Assembly (NCBI GenBank): GCA_026225945.1
Contig: JAMJFZ010003581.1
Location: forward strand, 12,373,001 to 12,437,000
DNA from: Cricetomys ansorgei
Lineage: Eukaryota; Chordata; Mammalia; Rodentia; Nesomyidae
Reading direction: 5' to 3'
DNA length: 64,000 nucleotides
The position numbers were made by a program, and so were the translations under genes. Positions 10,440 to 20,795 of the stretch are shown piece by piece (the stretch's first letter is position 1; each line of letters starts with the position of its first letter). The notes under the pieces were generated by a model. The model ran no database searches. It was not told where the DNA came from and saw only the letters and a program-made list of their open reading frames with translations.

Positions 10440-10690
10440 GGAGTGCGGCGTTCAGAGGATTTCCTAAGGACAGCTCGCTATTATCACGCGCTAGGCTCGG
10501 TGCCAACACGTCTGAGGTGGCTCTGCGACAAGAAGCCACCGGACACGGGTCTCGTGTTTAAATACGATGTGGCGGCAGCACCGCTTTGATTTTCTTCCCC
10601 CTGGTCCCGGGTCACTGCTGCTGGCCACACAGCAGCGGAACGAAGCAGTCCCCGAAGCTATTTCAGATGGCTTTTCCACACATGACCCGG
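10440..10690. promoter_or_regulatory. CpG-retaining patch, possible regulatory element
   Basis: I count 19 CpG dinucleotides in about 250 bp at roughly 55% GC, close to the random expectation and well above the surrounding DNA. No repeat covers it. Short frames on the minus strand (10270-10539, 10491-10679) are open here, but no protein is recognised. It could be a small CpG island, an enhancer or an unannotated first exon. Function is inference. Confidence 0.35.
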
Positions 10691-11144
10691 ATAGCAGGAA
10701 ATGAGATCTGCAGAGTAGTTCTTCTAGAAGGAAGACACTGAAAACTAATTTTTTTTTTTTTGGCTAATTCAAAACAATTCTGGAAAATAAACAATAAGAT
10801 AATTTCAAAGTCAAGTGTTTATTGATGTTTTCTTGCTTATAAAAATTTCATGTGTTTATATCTCAGGCTCTTCAAAATAAATGAGTAGTCGGGCTAAATA
10901 AAAAAAAAAACTAAACTCTAAATACCTTACAGAATAACTTAAAATAGTTTTCATAACAATGTTGAATGCTTTTTTTAACTGTCAAAAATATTTTTTTAAA
11001 AGTTTTCTCATATAAAAAGAAGATAAGAGAATTTTGCTCTGAGTGGCATTTCTTGCTGCCTTGTCAATTAACCTATTTTTTACAGCTAAATTTTATGAAA
11101 TAGGCACTGGTTCAATTGTCACAATAAGAATAGGAACACGTGGA
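10691..11144. other. AT-rich single-copy sequence
   Basis: Very AT-rich with A and T homopolymers (T12 near 10750, A10 near 10905). No gene or repeat recognised. Confidence 0.4.
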
Positions 11145-11352
11145 TCTGGAGAGATAGCTCAGGGGTAAAGAGGGTGCTCTGCCCCTGAGAGGACCTGAGT
11201 CCGGTTCCCAGCACTCACCCGGGCGGCCTACAGCTGCTTACGCTAAGGGGATCTGATGTTTTCTTCTGGCTTCCAGGGGCACTGCACTTGCGTGCACACA
11301 CCCACACATAAATATGCATATCCACATAACAAAAACAAAAATATAACTTTTA
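11145..11352 (+). mobile_element. B3-type SINE
   Basis: Head 'ggatctggagagatagctca', B-box area 'ggacctgagtccggttccca', 3' part 'ttcttctggcttccagggg' and 'gcgtgcacacacccacacat', ending in an A-rich tail near 11350. Near full length. Confidence 0.85.
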
Positions 11353-11389
11353 AAAAAGAATAAGGACCTGGAGATAAGAATCTATTTGT

Positions 11390-11505
11390 TCTGCAGATTA
11401 CGGGACATAGAGACTAAAAGGCATTTTTTCAGTATCACGAAGCTTCTGGGTGGCAGAGCTTGGTTCAGAACCTCGTTTCTAGTCACAAAAGACCCATTTT
11501 ATCCT
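11390..11505 (-). mobile_element. MIR SINE remnant
   Basis: 'ggacatagagactaaaaggc' then 'tctgggtggcagagcttggt' and 'cagaacctcgtttctagtca' match the reversed MIR order (tgaggaaactgaggc ... agtggcagagctgggat ... gaacccaggtctg). Confidence 0.5.
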
Positions 11506-11915
11506 TCACGGAGCGCATGTCTATGGTAAGGGAGAAAAACGTCCACTTAAATTAGCACAGAGCCAATGATCAGCAAGCTTCCATGATGAGGCCTGTGGTC
11601 TGCAGCCATCCAATCTGGTCATTTAAGACCCAATATAGCATCAGGATGTTTCTCAGCAACTTCAGACAGAGCATGGTGCTTCATATCCACAAATGGTGCC
11701 ACCATCTACCTCATCAGGTGACCAGGAACTTGACCATCATAAGAGCTTCTCCTCCCAGAGTCAGTTGGATGCTAAATCCAATTGTCCTCTTCCACGGTAT
11801 TCCTGAGACCCTCTGTTGCCACATCTGCACTCACTCATCCCCAGAGAATGAAACTACTATCTCGCTGAAATATCTCTATAGTTTCTACTGAGTCCCTTTC
11901 TTCTCTTCTTGTTTC
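11506..11915. other. single-copy sequence, no gene seen
   Basis: A 102-codon plus frame lies at 11583-11891 with no recognisable domain and no Kozak-like or splice context that persuades. Confidence 0.3.
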
Positions 11916-11919
11916 CTCC

Positions 11920-12290
11920 CTCCTTGCTCAGTCTTGTACATCTGGGCCTTTGTATATGTTATTCTCCCTGCCTTGCCCATTTTATCCTTATGCTCTCAAC
12001 TGGCTAATATCTGCTCGGTCCTTAGATTTTTTACTTCCATTTTATTTTCCGATGGTCTTTCCTGATACCCAGCCTCACCACCCATTTTGTAGAGACCTCT
12101 CTGCATGAGTATGTTAACGCTAAAGAACTATCTGCACCTTCTGTAATCATCTATCTTTTGCTGTCTTCATTAGCATATTTCTCTATATGGACTGGCCACA
12201 CTGTTTAAAATCTGTGTAGATTCCCCTCCACAAACTCTAGTTTCTGGCACACAGCCATAAAAATTGGTACAGGAATGAGCAAGCTCTTAC
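11920..12290 (+). mobile_element. L2 LINE 3' end remnant
   Basis: The order 'gggcctttgtatatgttatt', 'ctccctgccttgcccatttt', 'ggtctttcctgatacccagc' and 'tctggcacacagccataaaa' fits the L2 3' end (tctccctgcctggaat ... ccttccctgacc ... cctggcacatagtagg). Highly decayed. Confidence 0.55.
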
Positions 12291-13715
12291 TCAGTCTTTT
12301 GGTTTCTCTTGGAGGCTGTGAGAGACTGACTTGAACTGAGGCTGAGACTCTGGGCAATGGACAAGATGAATCCTTCCCCTTAGAATTCTAATTAAGAGCA
12401 AGGTGGGAAGGGAGCACAAGAAGGAATAGGATGCTGGGTTAGAGTCTGGCTTGTGGTTGTATTGAGTAAGACTTTCAAGAAAGATGGATCGCCTTGTCAG
12501 AAACTCTATATCCTATATTAGTAATTCATCTTTAGCTTGTGTTCTAAGGTTTTCATAATACAAATTTAAAAGTTTTTACTTCTTTGCCTGTAATTCCTGA
12601 AAATAAGAGCGGAATCATTTCACTGAAGGCAGATGCTCACCTTGTTGGCAAAGAGGTGTTGATGAATGTAGACCTAGGTGAAGAAAGACTGGTAGGCTGG
12701 GTGGCTACACGGATTCTGAGGGCATCTTCATGAGTGTTTCATGGCCACAGAACAGTGAAAGGAGCAATCTATAATTACGCTACAACCTTTTGTTATTAAA
12801 AATGGAATAATGACCCATTTGACATGGCTAAGATCTTATATATGTGTATTAAAAATTAAAACAAAGTTAGTATATAATGATATAATATATATATTATATA
12901 TATATATGTATCGTTAACCATGTGAGTTTGTTTTTAAAGTAATCATTCCACTTCTAATCTTCTTAAAAACAACCCATAAATACTATTGAAGTGGGTTGCT
13001 ATTATGTAAGAATCGCAACATAGTCTCTGTTCCTCTAGAACTTTCTGGAAACTATGAAGGAGGATCACAGCCTCAATAGCTTTCATCTGATAAACTGGGT
13101 AATAAATCTGGATATTGGAATGTGCCGTTTCTTAAGTACTTTCATCGTTTCATACATAGGTTTACAGGCATACAGTCCATATAGCTTGTGTGAACCTTCT
13201 ATTTTTCCAGTTTTTATGTTTTCTTTTACTAAATGTTTAAAATTACTTGCAACCAGAAAAGTTTCAGTGTCCAGTGTAGCTCCCAAACCCTTCCTTTTTT
13301 TATACTCAGCTGACTCACATTTGTGGAAATGCAAAGATTATCTTTCAAGACAGGAGCTGAACTGGAATGGTTTCTCATGAAGCAAATTTGGCTTCTCTGC
13401 TTGGAACCCAAGTATATTTCACTTATTGCTTGGTCTCATATTCTGGTGATTTATAGCATTTATTATAATTTACTTTCTGCTGTCAAGACCAATCATCATC
13501 TCCCCCAGAGAATAGCAAGTGCTCTTAAGCCAATGGACTTTCCAAAGGTGAAATCCAGTGACTAAATTAATTTCACAGACCCATCAAATGCTTCCTTAAT
13601 ACAACACTTGGTACAGGTGTTTTCAGGGATGCAGAGAGAACGGTTCCTGACCTGAGGAAACATCTAATATTTGTGGATAGACACTCAGGAAAAAAAGTTG
13701 TACACAGATGAAGTA

Positions 13716-13716
<1 letters not shown>
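12291..13716. other. AT-rich single-copy sequence with AT palindrome
   Basis: No gene recognised. The 108-codon plus frame at 13054-13380 and its minus-strand counterparts have no known domain. An alternating AT tract lies at 12868-12912. Confidence 0.4.
12868..12912. repeat. (AT)n tract, self-complementary
   Basis: 'gatataatatatatattata' and following AT alternation, with strong self-complementarity. Confidence 0.9.
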
Positions 13717-13747
<31 letters not shown>

Positions 13748-13779
13748 ATGTGTGTGTGTGCATGTGTTGTGTGTGTGTA
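13717..13779. repeat. (GT)n microsatellite with GCATGT interruptions
   Basis: A long GT run to about 13746, then three GT blocks broken by 'gcatg' and 'gttg'. Confidence 0.95.
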
Positions 13780-13969
13780 TTTAGCAAGAGAATAAAGGGA
13801 TGGAATATGTAAGAGAAAATCCCTCTATGCTAAACTCCTATGTAAGGAACACGTGACTCCACCCAATACCAACTGTGAGAGTGTTTAGAGATAAAAAGGG
13901 TGAGGCAGAAGAAGATCATCCCATCTTCTGTTTGATTGGCTTTTGCTCTGGCCACTGAGTTAACTTTCC

Positions 13970-13970
13970 T

Positions 13971-14010
<40 letters not shown>

Positions 14011-14241
14011 AGTATTGGTGTTGTTGGTGCTGATGATGCTGATGGTGGTGATGATGATGGTAGTGTTGGTGTTGGTGGTGGTAGTGATGGTGGTGGTGAT
14101 GATGGTGGTGGTGGTGATGTTGGTGTTGTTGTTGGTAATGCTGATGGTGGTGGTGGTGGTGGTGGTGATGTTGGTGTTGGTGTTGGTGGTGGTGGTGATG
14201 CTGATGGTGGTGATGATGGTGGTGGCAGTGGTGGTAATGAT
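13970..14241. repeat. (CTG)11 followed by GGT/GAT triplet tract
   Basis: Eleven perfect GCT/CTG units at 13975-14007, then about 230 bp of interspersed GGT, GAT, GTT and GCT triplets. The triplet structure opens the plus frame 13936-14382 (A11 followed by Gly/Asp/Val), a Leu/Val/Met frame at 13970-14287 (+) and a Thr/Ile/Ser frame at 13960-14274 (-). None has any other sign of being coding. Confidence 0.95.
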
Positions 14242-14400
14242 TGCTTCGCTTGGTATCAGAGCCAACACTTTCAAGATTTCATCTTAAAACAGGGACTGGT
14301 GTCTCTCCGGGAACCATTTCCAGCACCAGATTGGGACTACAGAGGCGCCCAGCCTTGTAGACTGCTCAACTACTGGTTATAACCTCCCTTACTCAAACCA
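14242..14400 (+). mobile_element. L1 3' UTR fragment (variant type)
   Basis: 'ttcatcttaaaacagggact', 'ggtgtctctccgggaacc', 'ccagattgggac' and 'cccagccttgtagactg' resemble a murid L1 3' UTR variant. It abuts the triplet tract and precedes a further L1 piece. Confidence 0.45.
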
Positions 14401-14421
14401 GTAAGAGGCACTCAGGGATTG

Positions 14422-15240
14422 TCATTGCTGCCCTGTTTACAATAGCCATGAAATGGGAAAAAAACTAAATGTCCTTCAACAAATGATTGGACAATGAAAA
14501 TATGGTTCATATACACAGTGGAATACTATTCTCCCATAAAGGACAAAATGAAATCATGAGATTTACAAGCAAAAGGGTGGACCTAGAAAAGATTATAGTG
14601 AGTGACATAACCCAGACGTGCAAGACGGACACCACGTGCTCTTTCCCATCTACAGCTCCTCCCCTTTAGAGAGGTTGATGTATACTCTGTGCCGTTATGT
14701 ATTACAAGTATATGCTTCGACTTCGATTTCACAGGGAGTTACAGTTAAGAGAGTGCCTTCAGTCTTAGAAGAGACTTGGGATTTTGGGCTTTTAAACAGT
14801 GTTAAGAAAATTCTATGGATTTTTGAAGCTGGACTAAATGCATTTTGCTTTATGATATGGCTACAAGCATATGAGGACCAGGAAGTGGATAGTTGTGGTT
14901 TTTTGAAGGAGAATGCCCCCAGTAGGCTGTACATGTGAATGCTTGGGCCGCTGTTGGTGGAACTGTTCGGGAAGGATTAGAAGGTGTGGCCTTGTTGGAG
15001 GGTGTGTGTCAATGTGAGTGGGCTTGGAGGTTGCAAAGGCCTACACCATCCCCAGCTAGCTGTCTCATGGTTGTGAGCTCTCAGACACTGCTCCAGTGTC
15101 ACTCCTGCCTGCCTGCTGCCGTGCTCCCCACCATATTGTCCTAGACTCTAGCTCTCTGAAACCATGAGCTCAAAAGTACGTGCTTTTTTTAAATTGTTGC
15201 CTGGTCATGGTGTTTTCTCACAACGATAGAATAGGAACTA
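14422..15240 (+). mobile_element. L1 3' end (ORF2 end, 3' UTR and tail)
   Basis: Begins with late L1 landmarks 'tttacaatagccatga', 'acagtggaatactattct' and 'aaaatgaaatcatgag', continues into the 3' UTR ('gaaggtgtggccttgttgga', 'gtgagtgggcttggagg') and ends 'ggtcatggtgttttctcaca' ... 'gaataggaactagga'. It is 5'-truncated, and the frame 14618-14938 inside it is not a gene. Confidence 0.8.
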
Positions 15241-15325
15241 GGAGGTATCCCACATTACCCGTATCTCCGTATCCTGAGTTTCAGTTGGTTTTCATTTTCT
15301 TTGCATATATCATCCAGATCATAGT
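15241..15325. other. spacer between opposed L1 3' ends
   Basis: About 85 bp without recognised repeat, forming part of the loop of an inverted repeat. Confidence 0.4.
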
Positions 15326-15738
15326 CTTAGTTAGGGCTCTATTTCTATGAGAAAACACCATGACCCAAAGCAACTTGGGGAGGGAAGGGTTTATTTGGCT
15401 TACACTTCCACAGCGCTGTTCATCATCAAAGAAGACAGGACAGGAACTCAAACAGGGCAGGAACCTGGAGGCAGGAGCTAATGCAGAGGCCATGGAGGGG
15501 TGTTGTTTTCTGGCTTGCTCCTCATGGCTTGCTCAGCCTCCTTTCTTATAGAACCCAGGACCCCCAGCTCAGGGATGACACCACCCACAAAAGGCTGAGC
15601 CCTCCTCCATCAATCAGTCATTAAGAAAATGCATTGCAGCTGGATATTATGGAAGCATTTTATTAACCAAGGTTCCCTCCCCTCGGATGACCTTGGCTTG
15701 TGTCAAGTTGACTCAACACTATCCAACACAGTCACATA
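15326..15738 (-). mobile_element. L1 3' end fragment (murid Lx-type)
   Basis: Well preserved: 'cttagttagggctctatttc', 'aaaacaccatgacccaaagc', 'gcaggaacctggaggcagga', 'tcttatagaacccaggaccc' and 'gtgtcaagttgactcaac'. It points toward the preceding L1, tail to tail. Confidence 0.9.
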
Positions 15739-15749
15739 ATCTTTGAGTG

Positions 15750-16560
15750 CAGATATTCTATCTTCTACTTGACTTATTCTACTTGTTGGGCTTTCACCTG
15801 CTTTCTAATTGGGATACCGAGTCTTTCAACGTCATCTTCATTTCAGCTTGTGCTATCCTCAAAGTTTCTCTTTATCAGCTTTAGTTTTCAAAACTTACAT
15901 TATCTCTGTTACTTCATGCAAATGCAAATTTGTGGGTTTTTTATTTGAAAGCATTGAAGTGTTTATCCTCTTGGGGCTCAATGAAGTGCTTGGTCATATC
16001 TTCTTTAAAATTCTTGAATAATTATAAAGTTTATGATTGTTCTTTTAGATCCTTTGCTCTTGGGTTTATCTAGGTTATTCTCATTAGGGAACACTTCTAT
16101 AGAACTAGTGGGTCTGATAGGAGACATTCCGTTTCGGGCATTTGTTTTATATTATTTGCATTTGCAATTTGACCTGGGCATATGGACTTCTTTCTTTGGT
16201 TGCGTGCCTGATGTGATAATCTGGCCCTCCTTAGATTGGACCACTACAGGAGATGGGCAACCTGAGCTAGTCCAGGTAAATCTGATGAATTAACTGTTTA
16301 ATTGGACCAAGGAAAGATGGCTCCCAAAGCACTGGTGGAGAACTAGGCCAGGCAAAAAGGGGTACACAAATGAAGAGGATTCACAGCCACAGGTCTGGAA
16401 CTAAGGTTGTAGGCTTGCAAATGATGGTGGGTTGAAGTAAGGGATGAGGCTGACCTTTTTAAAGCATTTGAATTTGTAAAGACTGTAGGGCTTTTAAAAG
16501 TTGAAACGTTTAATATATAAATATTACCATGACATCTTAGGGGCAAGAAAAGAAAATCTG
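15750..16560 (+). mobile_element. probable L1 3' UTR body
   Basis: T-rich then GA-rich sequence ('gggcatttgttttatattat', 'ggagatgggcaacctgagct') with the look of an upstream L1 3' UTR. It precedes a same-strand L1 3' end, so both may belong to one element. I recognise the style more than exact words. Frames at 15809-16021 and 16033-16293 lie within it. Confidence 0.4.
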
Positions 16561-16564
16561 TGGC

Positions 16565-17000
16565 TCAATAAGTGATGTGTTTGCATGTCAGCTTGACAAG
16601 GGGTCAACTGTGCTAACAGGTTTTTAGGTTTAGAGTCATTTTGGGGGAAGGACTCCCAGCTCAGAAAACGTTCCCATCAGATTGGTCTTTGGAGAAGCCT
16701 GTGGTGCATTTTCTTGACTGGTGATTGGTGTGGGAGGGCCCAGCTCACCTGGGCGGGTGGTTTTGGGTTCTGTAAGAAAGCAGACTGAGCAAGATAAGGG
16801 AGCAAGCCAGTAAGAAGCACTCCTCCATGGTCTCTTCATCAGCTCCTGCCTGCAGGTTTCTGCCCTCTTTGGGTTACTGCCCTGACTTGCCTTAGTGATG
16901 GACAGTGGTGTGGATCTATAACCTGAAATAAACCCTTTCCTCCCTAACTTGCTTTTGGTCATGGTGTTTTATCATAGCAATAGAAACCTTAACCAAGACA
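16565..17000 (+). mobile_element. L1 3' end with polyadenylation signal
   Basis: Contains 'tcagcttgacaaggggtcaa', 'gcattttcttgactggtgat', 'gcaagccagtaagaagcact', 'ctgaaataaaccctttcctc' (AATAAA) and 'ggtcatggtgttttatcata' ... 'aaaccttaaccaagaca'. The sense-strand polyadenylation signal identifies this end as 3'. Confidence 0.9.
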
Positions 17001-17095
17001 ATTCTATGTTTAAGAACTTAATGAAGCTCTTAATAGGTCACATCCCTATTTACTTCCAACTAAACAATTTATAGAAGTAAGAAAATAGTAATGGT

Positions 17096-17122
17096 GATAT
17101 ATATATATATATATATATATAT
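17096..17122. repeat. (AT)13 tract
   Basis: Uninterrupted alternating AT. Confidence 0.95.
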
Positions 17123-17148
17123 TTACTTAATTTACATTAAGAGAAAAT

Positions 17149-17332
17149 TCTGGGACTGGAGAATTGGCTCAGCAGTTACAAACACTTGGTATTCTTACAG
17201 AGGACACAGGTTTGGTTCCAGTACTACATGATGGCTCATACCACCCATAACTCTAGTTCAAGGGAACTGATTCCTTCTCCTGACCTCCACAGGTGTCACA
17301 CATACATGGGGTATATACATACATATGTGGGG
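17149..17332 (+). mobile_element. B3-type SINE, 5' part of a split copy
   Basis: 'gggactggagaattggctca', 'cagaggacacaggtttggtt', 'ctcctgacctccacaggtgt' and 'cacacatacatggggtat'. The expected A-rich tail is absent here and appears after the following L1 insertion. Confidence 0.8.
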
Positions 17333-17756
17333 GTTGTCTTAGTGAGAGTTTCTATTGTGATGAAAAACCATGAGCAAGAAGCAAGTTAGGAAAGAAAGGG
17401 TTTATTTGACTGATACTTCCATGTTGTAGTCCATCATTGAAAGAAGTGAGAACAGGAACTCAAACATGGCAGGAACCTGGAGGTAGGAGCTGATGCAGAG
17501 GCCATGGAGCAGTGCTGCTGACTGGCTTGCCCTGCCCCCAGCTTGCTCAGCCTGATTTCTTATAGAACCCAGGACCACCATCCCAGGGATGAGACTGCCC
17601 ACAATATCACATATCACATATCAGTCACTAATTTTAAAAAAAATGCCCTATAATCTTGGACACAGCCCAATCTTATGGAGGCATTTTCTCCACTGAGGCC
17701 CCTTTTCTCTAGTCACTCCAGCTCGTGTCAAATTGACAAAACTATCCAGCAATCAG
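17333..17756 (-). mobile_element. L1 3' end fragment inserted in the B3 SINE
   Basis: Starts 'gtcttagtgagagtttctat' and contains 'accatgagcaagaagcaagt', 'gcaggaacctggaggtagga', 'ttcttatagaacccagg' and 'gtgtcaaattgacaaaacta'. Confidence 0.9.
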
Positions 17757-17815
17757 GCAAAACACTCAGACATATAAAATAAAATAAATTTAAAAAATTA
17801 AAAAGAATAAAAAGA
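17757..17815 (+). mobile_element. B3 SINE tail, 3' part of the split copy
   Basis: 'aggcaaaacactcagacata' followed by 'aaaataaaataaat' is the usual B3 3' end and A-rich tail, continuing the element that begins at 17149. Confidence 0.65.
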
Positions 17816-17929
17816 ATATTCTAGCTCAGCTATAAATGTAAGTATTATGTATGTATGCTTTCCCTGGAACTCATATATTCATGGGCGTTACATGCCAGAC
17901 AACAGCCTTTATAGGCAAAGTCCAAAACT

Positions 17930-18100
17930 TTATATTACATTTATTTAATTTGTGTGCATGTTATGTGCATGTGTGGTTTCAGAGGACAACTTTTGGAAGT
18001 TGCTTCTCTCTTTCCACCATGTGGGTCTCAGAGATCTGACTCAAGTCCTCAGGCTTTGCAATGAATGCCTTTATCCGGTGAGCTATCCTGCTGGTCCCTA
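17930..18100 (-). mobile_element. B3/B4-type SINE
   Basis: Reversed: 'cagaggacaacttttggaag', 'tttccaccatgtgggtctca', 'caagtcctcaggctttgca' and the head 'tccggtgagctatcctgctg'. Confidence 0.75.
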
Positions 18101-18289
18101 AAAACTTGATAGGCTACGCCTTCTGCATTTTTAAATACAGCAACAAAGGCATTCAGTTTGGAATACCTTTCATAGAAGGTATACTTCTCCATACCTCAGG
18201 ACTTGCGCAGGTTCTAGCCAGAAGAATATTATTATATTCAGCTCTTTGCATCTGCATGCTCCGTATCTATAGATTTGAATAACTATGGA

Positions 18290-18400
18290 TAGAAAATATT
18301 CAGGAAAATGGTGTCTTATTATTATCATCCCCAAACAAGACAGGATAGCAGCTAACAGCTATTTGCACTGTGTCAGGTACCGTAAGTAATCTAGGAGTGA
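18290..18400 (-). mobile_element. possible MIR/L2 remnant
   Basis: 'ttattattatcatccccaaa' and 'agctatttgcactgtgtcag' faintly match reversed MIR/L2 words. Weak. Confidence 0.25.
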
Positions 18401-20650
18401 TTGACAGCATGTGGGAGGGCATGTGTAGACTCTATGCAAATACTACAGCATTTTATAGAAGGATCTCGAGCATGTCTACATTTTTGCACTTGATGGGAGG
18501 TCCTGGTGCTAGTCCCTTGAGGAAATTGAGAGACTGTGTTCACGATAGAAGGGGAACCTTTGCATGTGCTTACTTGGATGGGTTTGCTGTGGGGCTTCTG
18601 CTGTCTCCCGTGGGAGAACAGCCCACTTTGTCTAACCATGGTTGCTCCAGTCAGGGCTCAGACTGTGAGGCAGGGAGTTGATCACATGCCTCTGGGAACA
18701 CTGACCCAAGGAAGGTAAGGGACAGATGACTCAGACCTGAACCTAACCCGCGGCCTAACCATGCAAACTAGCTCAGCCAAGTAGCAGCCAGCTGCTGCTG
18801 GGGAGCGTGTGAAGACACAAAGGTATCTCCAGGTCAGACAGTGTCATTACTCAGCACTATTGTGGCGATAACTGATGAGATAGATCATTCCCAGAGATGT
18901 TTTTCTAAGTCATTTGAACATACTGCTCTATGAACATTAACCCCAATGTTTCTTTCCAGAACTGTATTTGCTATACAATTTGACTATTCAGAAATTTTAG
19001 ATAAAATGTTCTTTCTCTGCATTTGGAAGAACTGGTTTGTTAAAGGGCTGTTCCTGACTTCTGCACATAGTCTGCACTGCTCCCTTGTTCCAAGGATCTG
19101 AATGCCGACAACCAACGGTGCTGTTGTAGTTTGGGAATACTTACAGGAATTCTGAGACGCAGAAAGCACATTACGTGTGAAGGTGGAGGTTTACACAACG
19201 TCACGCTGCTTTTAAAAATGTCTCCTCTCGGGTTGGGGTAAACGTCTCACTCATAAGCTGTCTTATTTTAATTTTCCAAGTTGAAAAAAAAAATCCCATC
19301 ACAAAGCATGCAAGTGTGAGGAGCAGTCAGTTTTCTGCTTTCAGCTTGGATTGTGTGCAGTTTATGTCAAAACACTTCAGCAGAGAAATACAAATACAGA
19401 CTAATGTTTGACTTCTTTTGTTGTGTTGAACTGGAGCCAGCAAAAGTATTTATATATAAATCCACTAGTGAAATGCATAACCCTCTCAACGTGACTTATA
19501 TGTTTAAGGCTTAAAGAGAATTCAGGTTGATTGACAGAAAATACTGCTCTTACAATGTCAAAATGTGTGCCTTTGCTTATGTGGAAACTTTTAAATTCAC
19601 GCTTTCCATGGTGGGGTGTTTATCTTCTAATGAAGGGCTGCTGCATTAGCCATGCTTTTGTTTGCCCTACTGTGTGTATTGTAAAGCAGAAGTCTGCAAT
19701 ATTCCCATCTTCGTTCTTCTTTTTGTAAACTCGGGGAAAACAAATCCTCCCAAGCCTCAAGTGTGTGCCTAAAATATCCACTTAGACATCGCCCCAGGGC
19801 GGAATAGATGGCTTTGCTGTTTTAAACACTTGAACATAATGTAAGAATAAAGGAGTCCTGTCATAGGCAGTTGGATCTTTTTCTCATCTTTCTAACAGTA
19901 ATACCTACAAAACCCTGCTTTCTTCTATTTCATTCTGTGAGGGCTGAAGACTTTTTTTCCTCTTGATTTATGGTTTAGGTGAGCCTTGCAGGCTAGAACT
20001 AACAGTAAAGCATTGCCACGTCAAAGGTCTTAGAGCCTGTGTAGAATGAATGACACATCTCTATTTTTCAAAATCTGCGTCCTCTAACTCTAGTACCTTG
20101 TTTAAATTTTTATTGCATTCCCACATAGCGTTATGCATAAGCATATAAGAAATGCCATAACGGATTAGGCCAATGGTGCATCTTGCATATCTCCAAGGGC
20201 ATTTTATGGGGAGCTAAAGTTGTCTTTCTTGATGCTATTCTGAAACATTGGGAATCAGCTGCACGTGGTCCCTCATGGTCCCTCAATATTCCATTACAGA
20301 GCCACACCTGAGGATTTCCCTAAGCCTGTTAATATGTATTTATGGTTTCAATTTTTTGTTATCCTTTATGGACACCAAGATCACTCTATGATGTGGATTA
20401 AAAATTGCTTCCTTTTAAGATTCTGAAGTGAGTTCTTAAGACCAAGAGTTTTGAGATTTAATAAATATGATCCTGATTGTGAAATTCATATTTTCATTAT
20501 GCCCCGGCATTAACTCATACAGTTGTGTGCTTCTAAAGGGTTCTCTAAATCCCGATACCCCTAAGTCTTGCTGTGATTCCCTCCCATCATGCCTGGCAGC
20601 TGCCTAGTAACCTGCTTCTAACCAACAGGATAAGGTAAAAATGACCGAAG
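18401..20650. other. 2.2 kb single-copy sequence, no gene seen
   Basis: No rodent repeat recognised. The frame 18370-18681 (+, 103 codons) and its minus shadow show no domain. The stretch 19170-19500 has homopolymers but no repeat signature and could be conserved non-coding DNA. Confidence 0.4.
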
Positions 20651-20795
20651 AGCCAGGCGTGGTGGTGCACACCTACCACCAACCCCAGCACTTGGACAGT
20701 TGTCAGCTGGAGACCAGCCTGGGCCACACAACAAGTGGGCAGTCTGGAATACATAGCAAGACCTTGCCTCGAAACAGACAGACAGACACGATCGA
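20651..20795 (+). mobile_element. B1 SINE
   Basis: 'gccaggcgtggtggtgcaca', 'ccaaccccagcacttggaca', 'ctggagaccagcctgggcca' and 'catagcaagaccttgcctcg' followed by a CAGA-rich tail. Full length. Confidence 0.9.

Noticed and set aside
13936..14382. 148-codon frame with an alanine run and Gly/Asp-rich body
   Set aside because: The whole body is the CTG/GGT/GAT triplet tract, and the end is L1-like sequence. Parallel frames are open on both strands.
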